Assembly (NCBI GenBank): GCA_963576785.1
Contig: OY756139.1
Coordinates: 1,364,001-1,428,000, forward strand
Direction of reading: 5' to 3'
Length of the DNA stretch: 64,000 nucleotides
Source: Chlorophyllum brunneum
Lineage: Eukaryota; Basidiomycota; Agaricomycetes; Agaricales; Agaricaceae
Shown here: positions 11,654-24,242 of the stretch, piece by piece
Position numbering within the stretch: position 1 is the stretch's first letter
How the letters are laid out: every line of letters starts with the position of its first letter
The notes under the pieces: generated by a model
What the model saw: only the letters and a program-made list of their open reading frames with translations
Database searches by the model: none
Told to the model about the DNA's origin: nothing
Made by a program: the position numbers and the translations under genes

Positions 11654-11948
11654 TATTACAAACTATAGTTAGACCATTCATTCGTATCTTGCACCCATTA
11701 CCTCGTGTACCCTCATACTTGTTTCACTCCTCGTTCCATCCCCTGTTTCATCCCTAAAGGCTATGCCTCCTATCTGACTCGTTTACTCGTCTCTCTTATT
11801 ATTAGCCGCCACTAACTAGTATATAAAGTGTAGTAATACTTGATGTATTCCTTACACTTTACCAATCGTATCATCCCTTCTTCCTTTCTCTACTTCCTTT
11901 CCTTTATCCAAAGGCTTGCAACCTGAGTCAGAGACTAAGGTCGTAACA
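11654..11948 (+). repeat. 5' LTR of gypsy-A
   Basis: Starts TATTACAAACTATAG (TGTTACGAACTATAG in the other LTRs) and ends GGTCGTAACA. Contains a TATATAAAG box (11820-11828). Several differences from the 3' LTR are CpG to CpA. Confidence 0.92.
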
Positions 11949-12042
11949 TTTGGTAAAGTATCATTCGACTCACCTTGCAAAGAGAGGTGCCACTATTCGT
12001 AGCTAGGCTTGGAATAATAGCCTCCGACCAGGACAACAGTAT

Positions 12043-13287
12043 ATGAGCAACAGTAGCTCATCGAGAACACCGAGAAGACACAGAGCTCCGAGACCAACAG
12101 ACATCCAGGGTTCACCCATTGCAACAGGATCCAAACGATCAACAGAATCAGAAATCCCTGAAGGCCTTAAACGGCAGAAATCCGAACACAGCGTAGACGA
12201 GAGTACAGCTCTATTTGAAACTGAATTTGACATAGAAGTCGCTGAGAACACATCCAATATAGATATCGCCGAGACATATGAGGAAGAATCCGAGCACAGC
12301 ACAGACAAAGAACCAGCTCCAGTTGAAAAAGAAATCGACACAGAAGTCGCTGACACCACAGCCGATATAGAAATTGCCGAGACCCACGAAAACGAATACA
12401 GTGAACCAGAAACAGAACCAGAGATGCCAGAAGAAGTCAACGTCCCAAAGAACCTAGCTCCAGAGCCAGGATATTTCAATGGAGATAGAACCCAATTTGA
12501 CAATTGGTGGAGAGCAATATCCTTATAGTTGATGTTCAACAAGATAGAAGAAGAAGAACAGAAAATAGTAGCAATTTTGGCAAGAATGAAAGGGGGGCTA
12601 GCAGGCCCTTACGCCAACACGTAGCTACAAGCCATCCAGAACAAGAAAACACCAGATTGGGATGACTTTACAAAGGAAATAGAAGCCACATTCTCCTTGG
12701 GAAATAGGAAAGCTATAGCAGAAGGAGAAATCGAGACGTTCAAACAAGGGAAGAAGAACATGGCAGATTTCTTAATTGAATTCGAGGCATTGAAAGCCCA
12801 AGCGGGGACAGATGACACCCATGCAATATTCCTCCTCAAACGCCACACCCGAGCAGACATCATTCGAACCATAGTAGGCTACCCGATAACCTCTGTCCCA
12901 ACAACATACACCAAATGGAAAACTACAATCCTCGCAGTAGGACAAGGGTATGAAGCAATGGACATCACCCGAGGAGATGTCAGAACCACCACCGGAGTTA
13001 CTTATGGAGGTAGAGGACAACCCATGGAGATAGGAAGACAAAAAGCAGACACCGATCAGAATGGGAAACCGAGGTGCTACAACTGCAACCTCTATGGGCA
13101 TATTGCCAAATACTGCAGGAAGAAGACGAAAGTCACATACACCAAGATAACATGTTACAATTGTGGCAAACAGGGCCACATCTCGAAGAACTGCCGGGCA
13201 CCCAAGAAAGCGCATATCAGAGAGATCAACGAGGAAGATGAACGAGAAATAGAGGAGAAAGAGGATTTTGTCGAAGGCTCCGAGTAG
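12043..13287 (+). pseudogene. gypsy-A gag (capsid/nucleocapsid), two nonsense codons
   Basis: Starts at ATG 12043 with an acidic N-terminal region containing two imperfect repeats of the type EIDTEVADTTADIEIAET, followed by a capsid-like helical part (FNGDRTQFDNWWRAISL) and two CCHC zinc knuckles (CYNCNLYGHIAKYC and CYNCGKQGHISKNC, 13077-13195). TAG codons interrupt it at 12526-12528 (TGG in gypsy-B) and at 12622-12624 (also present in gypsy-B). The last 196 codons are identical in protein to gypsy-B. The stop at 13285-13287 lies in a region where the pol frame, in the -1 register, is already open. Confidence 0.9.
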
Positions 13288-16200
13288 GCACAAACCCACG
13301 AGCCAATAAATCTAGAGTTTCTGTTTTAGCCCACAATAGACGATACGTGATCCCCCAGAAACGAAACTCTACGTGCGAACTTCTCCTCGACTCAACAATC
13401 CAGACAAGAAAAGGACGCAGGCAAATTACAACCCTTGTAGACTCCGGATGCACCCACACGTGCATAGCACAACGAACGGTAGACGAAGAACAGATTCTGA
13501 CTAAACCCCTGGAAACCCCAATCAGAGTAATCAATGCCAACGGAACAGAAAACAAAAAAGGAGAAATAACAGACAAAGCACAACTGGTATTAAACAACGG
13601 CAACCATACGGAACAAATCGATGCTCTAGTAACACAATTGGAAAGTGCAGACTTATATCTCGGACACGAGCTAGTCAAGCATAACCCGGAGATCGATTGG
13701 AACAATCACGTCATACGATTCACCAGATGCCCAGACAATTGCAAAATATCACATAGCGACATACGGTTCAACGAGAGAATACGGACAATCAAAGAACACA
13801 TTGAAGAGAAAAAGGCGGACCAGATGAATGATGAAGATCTACCACCATACCTCCGATGATACACCCACCTATTCAACAAGAAAAACTTCGACAAACTACC
13901 CGAACACACGGTATGGGACCATGAGATAAATCTGTCCGAAGATGCACCCCCAGTACTACAGTCCAAGGTCTACCCAATGACAATAATGGAGAAGCAGGAA
14001 CTTTCATACCAAAGAAGGACGGAACAAAATGCCTGGTACAGGATTACAAAAAGCTGAATGAACACACCATCAAGGACAAGACGCCACTGCCACTCATAGG
14101 CAAAGTCCTAGACCGGTTAAAGGACGCGAAGGTATTCAACAAGCTCGATATCATTTGGGGATATAACAACGTCAAGATCAGAGAAGGGGATGAATGGAAG
14201 GCAGCGTTTGTAACAAACAGCGGATTATTCGAACCTACGGTCATGTTCTTTGGGATGAGCAATTCACCGGCGACCTTTCAGAGGATGATGAACACGGTAT
14301 TTCGGGAAATGTTACATAAGGGAACGCTTGTCAACTACATGGACGATTTTGTCATTCCAGGAACCACACAGGAAGAACTCGAGAAAAGAACAATGCGGTT
14401 CTTAGACATTGCAGCCAAGCACCAACTCTATTTCAAACGATCAAAATGTGTGTTCGACGCGAAGGAAATACCCATATTGGGCTTTATAGTCGGACAAGGC
14501 AGCGTCAAAATAGAGGAAGAGAAGGTGAAAGCAGTAAGAGAATGGCCGACACCCAAATCTGTAAAAGACGTCGAAAAATTCCTGGGTTTCGCAAACTTCT
14601 ACTGACAATTCATACAAGACTTCAGTAACATAGCAACACCCCTACATGAGCTGAAGAAGAAAGATGCGCAATGGTCATGGTCAGAACGACAATAACAGGC
14701 GTTTGAGAAGATCAAGGAAAAGATTACGAGCGAACCAGTACTAGCAATGCCTCAAGACAAAGGACAATACAGGGTAGAAGTGGACGCGTCGGGATATGGA
14801 GTAGGAGCGGTGTTGTCGCAAAACCAGAATGATCAGTGGCACCCAATTGCCTTTCACTCAAGAACAATGACACCAGCAGAACGAAACTACCAAATCTACG
14901 ACAAAGAACTACTAGCAATCCGAGAAGCAGTCAAAACATGGAGACAGTACCTACTCGATGCCAATGAACCATTCGAGATATGGACGGACCACAAGAACTT
15001 AGAATACTTCAGGAAACCACAACAACTCACAGGACGACAGGCAAGATGGCAACTGGAACTACAAGAATATCGCTACATGCTGAAACACATACCCGGAAAG
15101 ACAAACACAAAAGCAGATGTGCTATCAAGACTAGCGAAAACGGACACCACCAGAGATAACACAGATATCACACTATTACCCAACCACTTATTCAACGACA
15201 CTATCACCGAGATCAGACAAATTTGGGAAATATCGGGAGAAGAGGACCTGAAACACCAATTACGAAAGGAGCAAAGGAGAGAAACACAGTGGCTAAAGGA
15301 AAAGGAGAAACAACCAGAGGAGATATGGGAAACAGATAGATTGCCTATGTTCGAAGGAAGAATATATGTACCACCAAACGCCGAGTTACGCCAAGAAATA
15401 CTCCAACAACACCACGACAGAACAGATGTAGAACACCCGGGACAGCACAGAATGATTGAACTGCTCAAAAGGACATATTGGTGGCCACAGATGCGCAACA
15501 ATGTTAAACGATACATCAAGGGATACGACACATGTCAGCAAAACAAGATACTCTGGACACGACCTACCACACATCTCCATCCACTACCGATACCCATCGG
15601 ACCATGGGAAGAAATATCAATCGACATGATAGGACCACTACCAGAATCAGAGGGATATGATGTGATACTTGTCATTGTTGATCGTTTCAGCAAAATGATC
15701 AGACTACGCGCAGTTAACACCACCCTATCATCCGAAGAGTTAGGAGACATTTATCGTGATGATATATGGAGACAACATGGGATACCCCGCAGGATTATCA
15801 GTGACAGAGGTCCACAGTTCGCATCAAAATTCATGGCAGAACTTTGCAGAGCAACCGGCACCTAACATAACCTATCCACGGCATACCATCCACAAACAGA
15901 CAGTCAGACAGAGCGCATCAACCAGGAGGTCGAAGCATACCTCAGAAACGTAATCAACCATGCGCAGAACAACTGGAAAAAATGGCTCAGCACAGCGGAA
16001 TTCCAGTATAATGACAAAACACATAGCGCCACTGGACATTCACCATTCCAGATAGTATATGGACAATATCCATAGAAAGGGGATATCTCAAACACATCCA
16101 AGGCACCCGCGATCATGGAACGAATACAAGAGTTACAAGACATGCACCAAAAAACGATCGAGATGCTACAACAGAGCCAGATGCAAATGGAGAAACAGAA

Positions 16201-16690
16201 TAGCACAAAACCAGAACACAAGTACAGGGCAGGAGACCAAGTTTGGCTTGAAGCAGACAATATTAGGACAACAAGGCCGACAAAAAAACTTGATCACAGG
16301 AGATACGGACCATTCCGGGTAAAAGAGAAAATAGGTGAAACAAGCTACCGACTGGAGCTACCTGAAACATGGGCAATACATGACGTGTTTAACAGCAGAC
16401 TCCTCTCCCCCTATCACAAACCCGAGTATGACAGCCAGCACACCCCACCACCACCAATCTCCGAGATAATCAACGATGAGGAACACTACAAAGTAGATGA
16501 AGTCCGAGGACACTGTACAAAGGGAAGACAAAAACAGTACCTAATACACTGGAAAGGATATACGTCCAAAGAAGATATATGGGAAGATGAAGCAAATCTG
16601 GAAAACGTTAAGGAAGCAGTACAAGATTTTATGAGCAAGATTTCGAGGACGAAACCTATAAAAAGGGGAGGTAAAAAGCAGCAATTATGA
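13242..16690 (+). pseudogene. gypsy-A pol (protease, RT, RNase H, integrase, chromodomain)
   Basis: Protease DSGCTHTC (13441), RT YMDD in LVNYMDDFVIPG (14326), RNase H VDASGYG (14778), integrase HHCC region (near 15410-15540), DDE core (SIDMIGPLP at 15619, SDRGPQF at 15799, QTERIN) and a C-terminal chromodomain YLIHWKGY (16540). Compared with gypsy-B, 76 bp are missing after 14002, which shifts the frame. Nonsense codons are at 13857 (CGA to TGA), 14603, about 14693, 15863 (TAA, shared with gypsy-B) and about 16074 (TGG to TAG). The chromodomain marks it as a chromovirus; such domains can guide integration to methylated-histone chromatin. Confidence 0.92.
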
Positions 16691-16787
16691 ACAATAGACC
16701 CCGCATTCCAAGTAACCACTACACTCAATGCATCACTCGCAGTATCCACTTCACCCTCGACTTTGCCAACTATCTTCATAACATACC

Positions 16788-17624
16788 ATGCCCGCCGAAC
16801 GCCAACTTACTCCATACCCCTACCTCAAAGAATTCGATGAACTTGTCCTAGAAAGAACCAGCCATGAGGAGCTCGTGGAAGGAGAGACCCTAGTCGACAC
16901 CATGATACTACTGGGTACAGCAATGAAAGCAATCCAAGAAGGCGCATCTAAAATAATGGATACCCTATCCGACGCCACTCCAAGACTCAACCAATTTATC
17001 ATCGACGAAGGAAGGAGAGACCAATTGGAGAGACACCTATACGAGATCAACGACAACCTGCAACTAATTGTCATCTCCAATATGCAAGCTCGGATGCATA
17101 GCATCCTCGTAGCCCTAGCCGAATGACTCAATACGTACGAGTCAAGGAGCACAGACAATCTCTTCCACCATATTGTTAACCAACTACTCGTTAGTAATGA
17201 CCCGTTTCCCATCCAACATCACATCTGTCATAAATGCGAACAAAAGACACAAGAAGCAACAGCCGCCAATCAACTACTTCACCCCGACATCGAAGAAGAA
17301 GTAGCCCATCTCCAAACCATCCTCACCATGGTGGTACCCCCCATCACACCCATGACCTTCCACCCACCGCAGGAATACAACACGTTGAAATCGGAAGGCG
17401 AAAAGGACAACAAATACTGGAGGAGCATAGTGCATAAACTCTTAAGCAATCACACCAACGACAACACCACGTACAATAATTACACCCACTTCCTATTCAA
17501 AGAAGGACCGCCACACGCGCCCCTCTGGATCGGCTTACGATGTGTCAACAAGGCACCTCTCATCGGAGGAAACAAGAAGGACTTGGCCAGAGCTCTGGGA
17601 GTGGCCGTACCTATGAACGAGTAA
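16788..17624 (+). pseudogene. gypsy-A extra ORF downstream of pol (ORF3), one nonsense codon
   Basis: Same length (837 nt) and start/stop positions as ORF3 of gypsy-B. It begins MPAERQLTPYPYL and ends LARALGVAVPMNE. One TGA (17124-17126) replaces the CGA of gypsy-B. The predicted protein is helical in its first half, has CHKC near residue 165, and a conserved LWIGLR and IGGNKKDLARALG near the end. No signal peptide or membrane segment is visible, so an envelope role is not supported. I do not recognise the family. Confidence 0.75.
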
Positions 17625-17734
17625 ATGCTCAGCGCGTTTTCTTACCTTCTCCGAAAATTCCGTATGCTTTATTTTACAAAGGACCTTTACAGTAATATAC
17701 ATCATGAGGACATGAAGCTTGAAAGGAAGGTATT

Positions 17735-18028
17735 GTTACGAACTATAGTTAGACCGTTCATTCCTATCTTGCGCCCGTTACCTCGTGTACCCTCATACTT
17801 GTTTCACTCCTTGTTCCATCTCCTGTTTCATCCCTAAAGGCTATGCCTCCTATCTGACTCATTTACTCGTCTCTCTTATTATTAGCCACCACTAACTAGT
17901 ATATAAAGTGTAGTAATACTTAATGTATTCCTTACACTTTACCAATTGTATCATCCCTTCTTCCTTTCTCTACTTCCTTTCCTTTATCCAAAGGCTTGCA
18001 ACCTGAGTCAGAGACTAAGGTCGTAACA
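17735..18028 (+). repeat. 3' LTR of gypsy-A
   Basis: 294 bp, TGTTACGAAC..GGTCGTAACA, preceded by a purine-rich tract (GAAAGGAAGG). Followed by CCTAG. Confidence 0.92.
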
Positions 18029-18033
18029 CCTAG

Positions 18034-18235
18034 TATTATCCATAGGTCTTAGAGTTTGCTACCCAGACATTTAGTATATATAGGAGCATGTATTTCTTAA
18101 GCTAATCCACTCAATTAACTACTCACTCTACTTGACTTTCTCAGCAACTCACTAAGTTTACTAACCATTTACTTATCTATATAATCAGTAAGTCATATCA
18201 TCCATCTGCTACTATGTGTATTGTGCTGTTCAATA
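18034..18235 (+). repeat. 5' LTR of copia-1, second part
   Basis: Continues the LTR after the gypsy-A insertion and its CCTAG duplication (18029-18033), and ends TTCAATA. The related solo LTR ends TTCAACA, so the terminal CA has become TA by a C-to-T change. Confidence 0.85.
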
Positions 18236-18247
18236 GGTTATGGACCC
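18236..18247 (+). promoter_or_regulatory. copia-1 primer-binding site
   Basis: GGTTATGGACCC directly abuts the LTR. It is complementary, with one mismatch, to the anticodon-loop region of eukaryotic initiator tRNA-Met (GGGCCCAUAACC), as in copia-type elements primed by a cleaved half-tRNA. Confidence 0.6.
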
Positions 18248-18479
18248 CAGATTGCCTGCTCCCCATGTGCTATGACTGACTGCAAACAAGTTGTAAATAG
18301 GCTGATCTGACTAGTTCTGTAGAGTATGGTCTTTCTAGCCTATCCCTCTAACATGACTTATTTAGTTCATGCTCTATTTAGAAAGGCTTCCTAGTATAGG
18401 GTTCATAGCTTGAACAGTACAGTGGCACAGATCTAATCGCCTATGAATTTGATTGCTAATTATATCCAATTGTAGATTA

Positions 18480-21400
18480 CCATGTCTTCTCTTATCACCA
18501 TAGTTCTTGCCTCCATTCCCATTCTCACCAGTAATGAGTGGGCAGACTGGATGTAGGACGCTCTCACCTTGGTCTCTGCTGATGGTACCTCTGTCATCAG
18601 TGATGAGTTTTTGCTGACTTCCTTGTTGCAAATTCATACCCTAGTCCCCTACCTATATGGTCGTTTCCCCTCCCACAGGGCAGAACATGATTGAACATGG
18701 CATGTGCATTCATATGCACTAGGTGGTTTACTCCATCATTAAGAGTAAACTATCTACCAAGATGATCAAGGGGAACCTCCCTAATGTTAACAGCATATAG
18801 GTGTACTTGCGTACTGCATATGGCCTAAAGTTCATCTCTGGACTCTATTCAAAATATGTTAAGATGATTCACTTTTATCTCTATCCATATAAGGACCCCT
18901 CCAGCCCAATCACCAAGCTTGCTGTTTTTTTATGAACAGCTCGACACTAATGGCAATTGCACTATTCTTCAGATCATCAAGGCAATAACTCTTCTTTCCG
19001 GAATTTCCAATGCCTGGAACATCATAACTCCCTTCCTAATGGTAAACACTCAGATCTCTGCCATGATCTTTGCTTTGGTCCACAGGGCAATAATGAACCA
19101 CTGGTCAATGCTCAAAGTGAACCAGTTGGTCAATAAGTTCTTTGGTGTAAAACTACAAAGCATGCCCCTATGTTATCAGAGGCAGTAGCAGTAGTAGCAC
19201 AGAAAGGCACAGGAGTAGCAGTCATGCCCCCAGCAGTAGCAAGGGCAGCAGTCATGCCCACAGTAGTACCAGCAGCCTCCATAGCAGTACAAACCTCAGT
19301 AGGAAGGGGATAAAAAGAAGAGGCAATGCGGAGTAAGGGGCAGTGGCAAAGGCTATACCAATGAGGTCGACATTGGACAACCAGCTCCCTCCAGAAATAA
19401 TGCCGGGCAACTGGCTTATATGATGGATTCAGTTAACTTTGGCTTTACCAAGTTGACCACCAACTTAAAGAAGAGTACTCGTGGCCTTATCAATGAGGTG
19501 CAGTTCTCTGTACCTCACCCACTATCTCTTCTCTCATGGATGACAAATTCTGCTGAGAAAAAGACTCAGGATCCCTGGTACTGCCCTACTCTGTACATGG
19601 CTGCCAAGGCAAAATCCTTGGATTCTTATGAGAAACAGATGGGAAACACTTCCCTTTACCATCCAGCCTTTCCTCCAAGGCCAGCCTCCATCATAGAGGT
19701 TGACGAGTTGTTCAGCACCACTTCGGCAGCCACTTTGGTCATGAGCATCCCAACTCTGGCCACTGTCAAGATGATCAAGGAAGATGCAGTGTTGATAGGA
19801 TCAGAGGATGAGGATTACTCTAATAAAGCAATGGGATGGTAGGTAAGCCAATTCTTGCTAGCTCTTCACATGAATCTAAAGATTGTTGTAAGAGTGTCAT
19901 ATGCATTGCTGATGTCCAAGGAGACTCTTGACTGGGTACACAGAGTGCAACCTCAGCTGATGTAGATCTTTGGATCAATAGCCAGACCTCCTATGTACAT
20001 AATTATGCACAATTAAATATTTCAGAAATAATATTTTCTCCTCTTTTTTTGAGAGTGAAGAATACATGTGAAATAACACATAGCTGCAGTAGTGCATGTG
20101 GATGTGCAATAAATAGGTGACCTTGCAAAATGAGCAATAAATGGCTTTTGGACTCTGGTGCCTTCCTCAATATTACTCCAAACAAGAGGGATCTTGTCGA
20201 TGTTATCAAAGGTTCTTTTGGATTGACGCAGATTGCAGATGGATCCACACTCTCTATTGGATCCTATAGCACTGTCTATTTAGAGACAGAAGTAAAACTT
20301 GAGTCTAGCAAAGTTCAGCGACATACTTTGTACCTTCGCCCAGTATATCACATACCGAAGTTAGATATAAGACTTCTCTTGACCAGATCCATCACAGATA
20401 AAACTGCTTTGATTGCAGAAATGTCAAATGGGAAGACTGTCATTTGTGACATTTGTGGTAAACCATTCCTGAGCAGACAATGTCACCAGGACACTTCTTT
20501 GAATTAAGTTCACTTTGTAAAATTGTGTATCTTGCATGATGGAGATCTCTGATACTCTTTGGCTTTGATTAATAAGAATACTACATCCTATGATATCTGG
20601 CATCAAAGATTTGCATACTCATCTGATCAGGCTCTGAGTTATGTGCCAAAACACATAGAATCTGTTCCAGTGATTCCACTGAGAGAATAGAAGGTTTGTC
20701 CTGGTTGTGTGCTTGGAAAGCTACCAAACAAGACCTACTATGAAAACACATCTTGCACATCTGAGATCCTTGAATTAATCCATTTGGATCTTCAGGAGCT
20801 CCCCATCTTGTCCTATCACAAGTTCAAATGGGTTATGATGTTTCTTGATGACTACTCTTCTTCTATGTGCATCTCTTTCTTGTGCAATAAATCAGATGCT
20901 GCATGTGCCTTCAAGGCATATGCTGAACTGGTGACAAACCAGACAGGCAAACACATTAAGTGAGTGTACTCTGATAATGGAGGAGAATACATATCTCAGG
21001 AACTCAAGGACTACTTTGCTGAGAAAGAAATCCTTCATGAAACAAGTGCACTATATATTCACCAACAGAATGGACATACCAAATGTCTTAATCGAACACT
21101 TCTAGAAAAGGTACAATCTATGTGACTTGAAGCATGCCTTCTAGCTAGCTACTGGGGGTTTGCTTTTGGTATGGCTGCTCATGTCTGTAATAGGATGCCT
21201 ATGGAGTACCTGAAATGGGTTACCCCCTATGAGATATAGTTCAGAAGGAAACCTGATGTTTCTCATCTCTGAGTATTCGGTTGTGGGGCCTACATATACC
21301 TTCCTGATGAGGTGCAGCAAGATAAACTTGTGCCCAAATTGGAATTGATAATCTTCATCAGTTATGCAGATGATGGTAGCAACTTTAAGTTTATATGCCA

Positions 21401-23795
21401 TCAGTAGAACAATTCTATCTTTGTCTTCTCCTATACTGTCTTTGATGAACTCTATTTTTCCAGATGTCCATTACAGTCCAAACAATAAGGCCAATTGTTG
21501 CCTAATAATAGCAATTCTAACAATTGAGATAGATTAAATCCTTCTCCTTCTAGAGATGGATTTGTTTCAAGACCATCTGGTCCAAGTATGCCATGTGCTG
21601 GACCACTGCCACCACCTCCTCATCCACAAACTCCTACTCCTAGTCCTAGAGAGCGGACTCTATTGCCTCTACCTTCTTCCTCTTCTAGAGGATTTTCTCC
21701 CAGATTATTCTATAAGGATCTGATGCTACCTCCCTCTCCACCTATACTATCTTAGCCTCTAGGAGGAGTAAAGATTGAGAATGATGTTGAGGAGGCTGCA
21801 CCTGCACCTAATCCACATGCTAATGACTGGGCTCCTATACCCATTCTGGAAGGGATCTTTATTCCCTATCCAGACATCAAAATACTGAGAAAACTCTGTG
21901 ATCAAACTACCCTTCAAATTCCACAGAGAGAAGAAAATGCCTATGGTGACTGCTGATACCCGAAGGATATCCTTAGGGACTATGAAAGGTACAAGCCTTT
22001 CAGTTAGCTTAGACCAGGATACTAGAACCCTAGCCAACCTAATACCCCCCTGGACCTTAGTGATCACATTCCAGAAGAGAATAAGTATGCACCTGATAGG
22101 CTATAACCTCCCCTGCCAGCATGTGAGCAGAATATTGACATTGATTTGCCTATGCTTAAGCTGAGTAAGAAAGAGCTTCACTGATTGATTTGTGAAGATA
22201 GTATGGAGTTAATCTATTACTGCCTCTCTAAGGCCAGTACAACTTCTCCATTACCACAGCTAGTCCAGTTTAGGAACCTTGCCAAGTTGCTATCTGCTGA
22301 GTGCAATGAATGGCTTAAGGCATGCCTTGAAGAGCTTGATGCACTCAGGAAATACAATGTATATGAGTTAGTAGACTGCCCTGCCAAGGGTATAAATATT
22401 GTTAAAAAATAGATGGGTCTTTAACACTAAGTCAGATGGTTGTTGCCATGCTTGACTAGTGGCTAAAGGTTTCTTGCAGAAGGAAGGTCTCGATTACAAC
22501 AAGCTTTTCTCTCCAGTTGTCTACTATGAAACTTCTTATCTCCTGTTCTCTTTAGTAGCAGTCAAAGACTGGGAAATCAAAAGTATTGATGTAAAAACTA
22601 CCTATTTATATAGTGATCTAGATGAAGAAATCTTTATGGAACAACTAGAAGGCTTCACACTTGGACAAAATAAAGTGTGGAGGTTACAAAAAGTATTGTA
22701 CAGCTTTAAGCAAGCTGGCTTAGCTTGGTAGTGCATGATAATAAAGTCACTACTTGCCATGGACTTCAAGCAATCTTTATCCAATGCTGGAGTATACCAC
22801 AATTGCTGTCCAAAGACTGGCTTGATCATGATTGCCCTTGTCTACATTGACAATATTGTCTTCATAGGCAAGAAGTGCCCCTTCTATTACCAAATAAAGA
22901 AAAACTTTATGGAACAATAGGAATGTTGTGACCTTAGAGAAACTACTGAGTTTCTTGGCATGACTATCTTGTGGGACTGGAAGAACAAGCAGATCTATGT
23001 CAATCAGATTTCATACCTTGATAAGGTCCTTGCTAAATTTGGTATCACCACAAGTCCAACTCAAATACCTCTTCTAGCAGAATATACCTTCCTGCCCTAT
23101 AAGGGTACCATTGACCCTGAGTTCTGCCAGAAGTACTAACAACTAGTTAGGTCCCTGATGTACCTCATAATTAGCTCGTGACCTGATATTACTTATGCTA
23201 TTGTAAAACTCAGTTAGCAGATGGCTAGCCTATCAGAAGAGTACTACAAGCATAGTTTATACCTATGCCGCTACCTTCTGAGCACGCAATGCTATCGTCT
23301 CATTTTTAATAGGCAATCACAAAAGTCTATTCAAGACTTCTCTAATTCTGACTTTGCAGGTTGTTTTGCTATGTGCAAGTCTACTTCCAGCAACCTAGTC
23401 TTGTTTGCCGATGGACCAGTTTCCTGGTTGAGTTACCAATAAGCTACCATAGCACTGTCAACCACAGAAGCCAAGTATGTCACCATGTGCAAGACGTCTT
23501 GTCAACTAATTTGGATCTATCAGCTGCTCAGTGAGATTGGGTTTGAATAGCCTACTCCATATCTCATGTGTAACAATCTAGAATCAACCTTCTGGACTTT
23601 TAACCCAGTTATTGAACATTGATCTAAATATGATGTAATTCACTGGCATTTCATCTGTAAACTTGTTAAGACAGGCAAAATAGAACTATTTTATGTGGAG
23701 TTTGAGAAGAACCCTGTTGACATCTGTACAAAAAATCTGGATACTATTAAATTTCAGTAATGTCGCAATTATTTACCTATTCAGTTTGGTACTTA
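18480..23795 (+). pseudogene. copia-1 gag-pol remnant
   Basis: Pieces in the expected order: gag from the ATG at 18480; a low-complexity AGCAGTAGC-rich stretch near 19180-19300; a protease-like WLLDSGAFLNIT at 20143; a GAG-pre-integrase region (WHQRFAYSS near 20600); the integrase core (LDLQELPILSYHKFKW at 20788, SDNGGEY at 20972, IHQQNGH near 21058); an RT start (ECNEWLKACLEELDALRKY at 22303, then FLQKEGLDYNKLFSPVV and IDVKTTYLYSDLDEEIFM); YIDNIVFIG (22840-22866) at the RT catalytic position; and RNase H (near 23350, then STTEAKYVTMC). More than twenty stop codons interrupt it. The integrase segment is visibly related to that of copia-2. Confidence 0.85.
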
Positions 23796-23824
23796 ATTCA
23801 TATCGCACTTTGAGCTAGGAGGAG

Positions 23825-24237
23825 TATTGTCATTTGCACTTACCATAGCTACATTCTGTATGACTAGCTCTATAGTATATTATTCATCTAATATTTGTCA
23901 TCAAAACTGTGCCCTTTGACTTACATTATGCACCATTTCCTCGTGTATCTAATGAGCTAACTAATACTCTGTCACTCCAATTATGCTACTGGACACTGCT
24001 GAAGTATCACAGTATTTCAAGGGACTCTGATATTGTTACTGACATGATTATACCTAGTATTATCTATATATATAGTAGCATATATTCCCTTGTATTTCTT
24101 AAGCTAATCTACTCAATTAACTACTCACTCTACTCGACTTTCTCAGCAACTTACTAAGTTCACTAACCATTTACTTATCTATACAATCAGTCAGTCAGAT
24201 CATCTATCTACTACTATGTGTACTGTACTGTTCAATA
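23825..24237 (+). repeat. 3' LTR of copia-1
   Basis: 413 bp starting TATTGTCATTTGC (TG mutated to TA) and ending TTCAATA. It lacks about 26 bp that are present in the 5' LTR near 18040-18075 and is flanked by CCAGA. Confidence 0.85.
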
Positions 24238-24242
24238 CCAGA

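Larger units (their letters stand above)
11654..18028 (+). mobile_element. Ty3/gypsy chromovirus gypsy-A, inserted in the 5' LTR of copia-1
   Basis: 294/295-bp LTRs at 11654-11948 and 17735-18028, TSD CCTAG (11649-11653, 18029-18033). The internal region encodes gag, pol with a C-terminal chromodomain, and an extra downstream ORF. The total of 6,375 bp matches gypsy-B (6,443 bp) apart from a 76-bp deletion in pol and small indels. It is inactive through nonsense codons and the deletion. Confidence 0.93.
11417..24237 (+). mobile_element. Degenerate Ty1/copia retrotransposon (copia-1) inserted in the Tc1/mariner element
   Basis: Flanked by a 5-bp duplication CCAGA (11412-11416 and 24238-24242). 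The LTRs are 11417-11653 plus 18034-18235 (5', interrupted by gypsy-A) and 23825-24237 (3'). A primer-binding site GGTTATGGACCC abuts the 5' LTR (18236-18247), and a polypurine run GGAGGAG precedes the 3' LTR. The internal region has the copia order gag, protease, integrase, reverse transcriptase, RNase H, with many stops. It is clearly old. Confidence 0.88.

Noticed and set aside
12772..13299. 175-codon minus-strand open frame, repeated at 54718-55245
   Set aside because: It is the antisense shadow of the conserved gag C-terminus; its conservation follows from the near-identical nucleotide block.
15073..15531. 152-codon minus-strand frame in gypsy pol (also 57092-57550)
   Set aside because: Ser/Cys-rich antisense shadow of RNase H/integrase coding.
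19180..19300. Possible tandem-repeat locus (AGCAGTAGC-rich)
   Set aside because: Short, irregular, and part of the degenerate copia-1 gag region.
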